Assembly (NCBI GenBank): GCA_016946835.1
Contig: JACVTC010000087.1
Coordinates: 512,501-565,000 of the forward strand
Origin: Neocallimastix lanati (nom. inval.)
Taxonomy: Eukaryota > Neocallimastigomycota > Neocallimastigomycetes > Neocallimastigales > Neocallimastigaceae
Length of the DNA: 52,500 bases
Direction of reading: 5' to 3'
Part shown: positions 51,901 to 52,500 of the stretch, in pieces
How positions within the stretch are numbered: position 1 is the first letter of the stretch
Layout: the number at the start of each line of letters is the position of its first letter
Translations under genes and position numbers: made by a program
The notes under the pieces: generated by a model
What the model saw: only the letters and a program-made list of their open reading frames with translations
Databases searched by the model: none
Told to the model about the DNA's origin: nothing

Positions 51901-52500
51901 AGATATTGATACTAAAAATAAGGAACTGATGACCGTAGATCAAACCCTTGAACATGTTATGGATAATTTTAATCGTATTGAAGATCAGGATGAAAATGAT
52001 GAAGAACTTTTTCAACTTACCATGAAAAATATTACATCAAAGAAAATGGAATATCAGTTGGAGATAGAAGAATTACATCGTTTAAAGGCTTCTCTAGAAA
52101 ATAAGATGATTGAATTAAAGCAACACCTCATCTATAAACCAAAATATAAGATAATCATTATTATTGATCCTTCACAAAATTCTGTACTAATCAATGAGCC
52201 AAATCTCTCGGATGATTATCAATTCCAACTGGAAGTCTATAACATGGAAAATGTTAACCATAATGAAAAATATGTATTGGTAAAGACGTATAAAGAATTC
52301 TATCAATTCCATTGCTTGTTAAAACTTAAATATAGAAATATTCCAGATTTCCCTACGCGTGACTATATTATTCATAAGAGAAAACTGCTTAGAGATCAAT
52401 GGATTTCTAGAAGAGGTATTCCTTTACAACAAAGAGAATCTATTTTCACTGACATCTATCAAATTCATTTGAATGAATTGGTAAAAGAATTAGAAATATA
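48967..52500 (+). CDS. MDM1: Mdm1/SNX13-14-25-type PXA-RGS-PX protein, partial (3' end beyond right edge)
   Basis: Exons 48967-49602, 50036-50284 and 50492-52500 (still open at the edge); GT..AG borders, in phase, at least 964 residues. Order: Asn/Glu-rich N-terminus, two hydrophobic segments (about 138-152 and 154-175) that would anchor it in the ER, a PXA domain (about 213-370; PEMKLALDNFMKDFIKNYID, then YREFEASGLPPNVY and LRDLGAIIANQVLESK), a Ser/Asn linker, an RGS-like domain (about 490-605), a coiled coil (about 755-842) and the start of a PX domain (about 847 on). This is the layout of fungal Mdm1 and animal SNX13/14/25, which tether ER to vacuole/lysosome or lipid droplets. In the PX domain the usual RRYxEF reads KTYKEF. 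The C-terminal nexin domain would lie past the edge. Confidence 0.9.
49623..49850. repeat. Tandem ATTTTATTATAATT-type repeat in Mdm1-like intron 1
   Basis: The first intron (49603-50035) starts with a variable tandem array of units containing TTATTTTATTATAATT, some extended by GTTAATAA. Units differ at single positions, as expected of an old minisatellite. No effect on the splice sites. Confidence 0.75.

Overview
The window looks like nuclear DNA from an extremely AT-rich, intron-rich fungus. The best guess is an anaerobic gut fungus (Neocallimastigomycota). Reasons are intergenic DNA that is almost pure A+T, asparagine-rich low-complexity protein tracts coded by AAT runs, many short GT..AG introns, TAA stops, and a septin, a FUN14 protein and an Mdm1-type sorting nexin. 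Dictyostelids have a similar base composition but lack septins. The lineage call is inference.

Most proteins here are split over small exons, so I joined exons by hand using GT..AG borders and reading phase. Eight host genes and one retrotransposon ORF result. Left to right: (1) 1-3918, minus, EST1/SMG-type telomerase/NMD factor, cut by the left edge; (2) 5751-9786, minus, a 13-exon septin; (3) 13554-17046, minus, a 1036-residue coiled-coil protein with a repeated motif; (4) 24336-26159, plus, a 206-residue unknown protein; (5) 27052-27637, plus, a small Lys/Asn/Ser-rich repeat protein; (6) 28820-29894, plus, a FUN14 mitochondrial outer-membrane protein; (7) 31380-40233, plus, a 16-exon WDR62/MAPKBP1-type WD40 protein; (8) 40848-45806, plus, a complete LINE retrotransposon with an intact 1387-residue endonuclease/reverse-transcriptase ORF, a poly(A) tail and a 15-bp target-site duplication; (9) 48967-52500+, plus, an Mdm1/SNX13/14/25-type PXA-RGS-PX protein, cut by the right edge.

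Between genes lie simple repeats. The most striking is about 1.1 kb of a 7-bp satellite (TTATTTA) broken by recurring spacers at 10.86-11.95 kb. A related array lies at 18.26-18.9 kb. The gene-poor stretch 17.05-24.3 kb also holds a perfect 38-bp inverted repeat (21210-21297) and several tandem repeats.

The genes form no operon or shared pathway; they are separate housekeeping and cell-biology genes (RNA decay/telomere, septin cytoskeleton, WD40 scaffold, mitophagy, membrane contact). No tRNA, rRNA or CRISPR was seen. The items most worth following up are the apparently young LINE with an unrecognised N-terminal domain, the satellite with its spacers, the long perfect hairpin, the coiled-coil protein's repeated motif, and start codons placed on tiny first exons.
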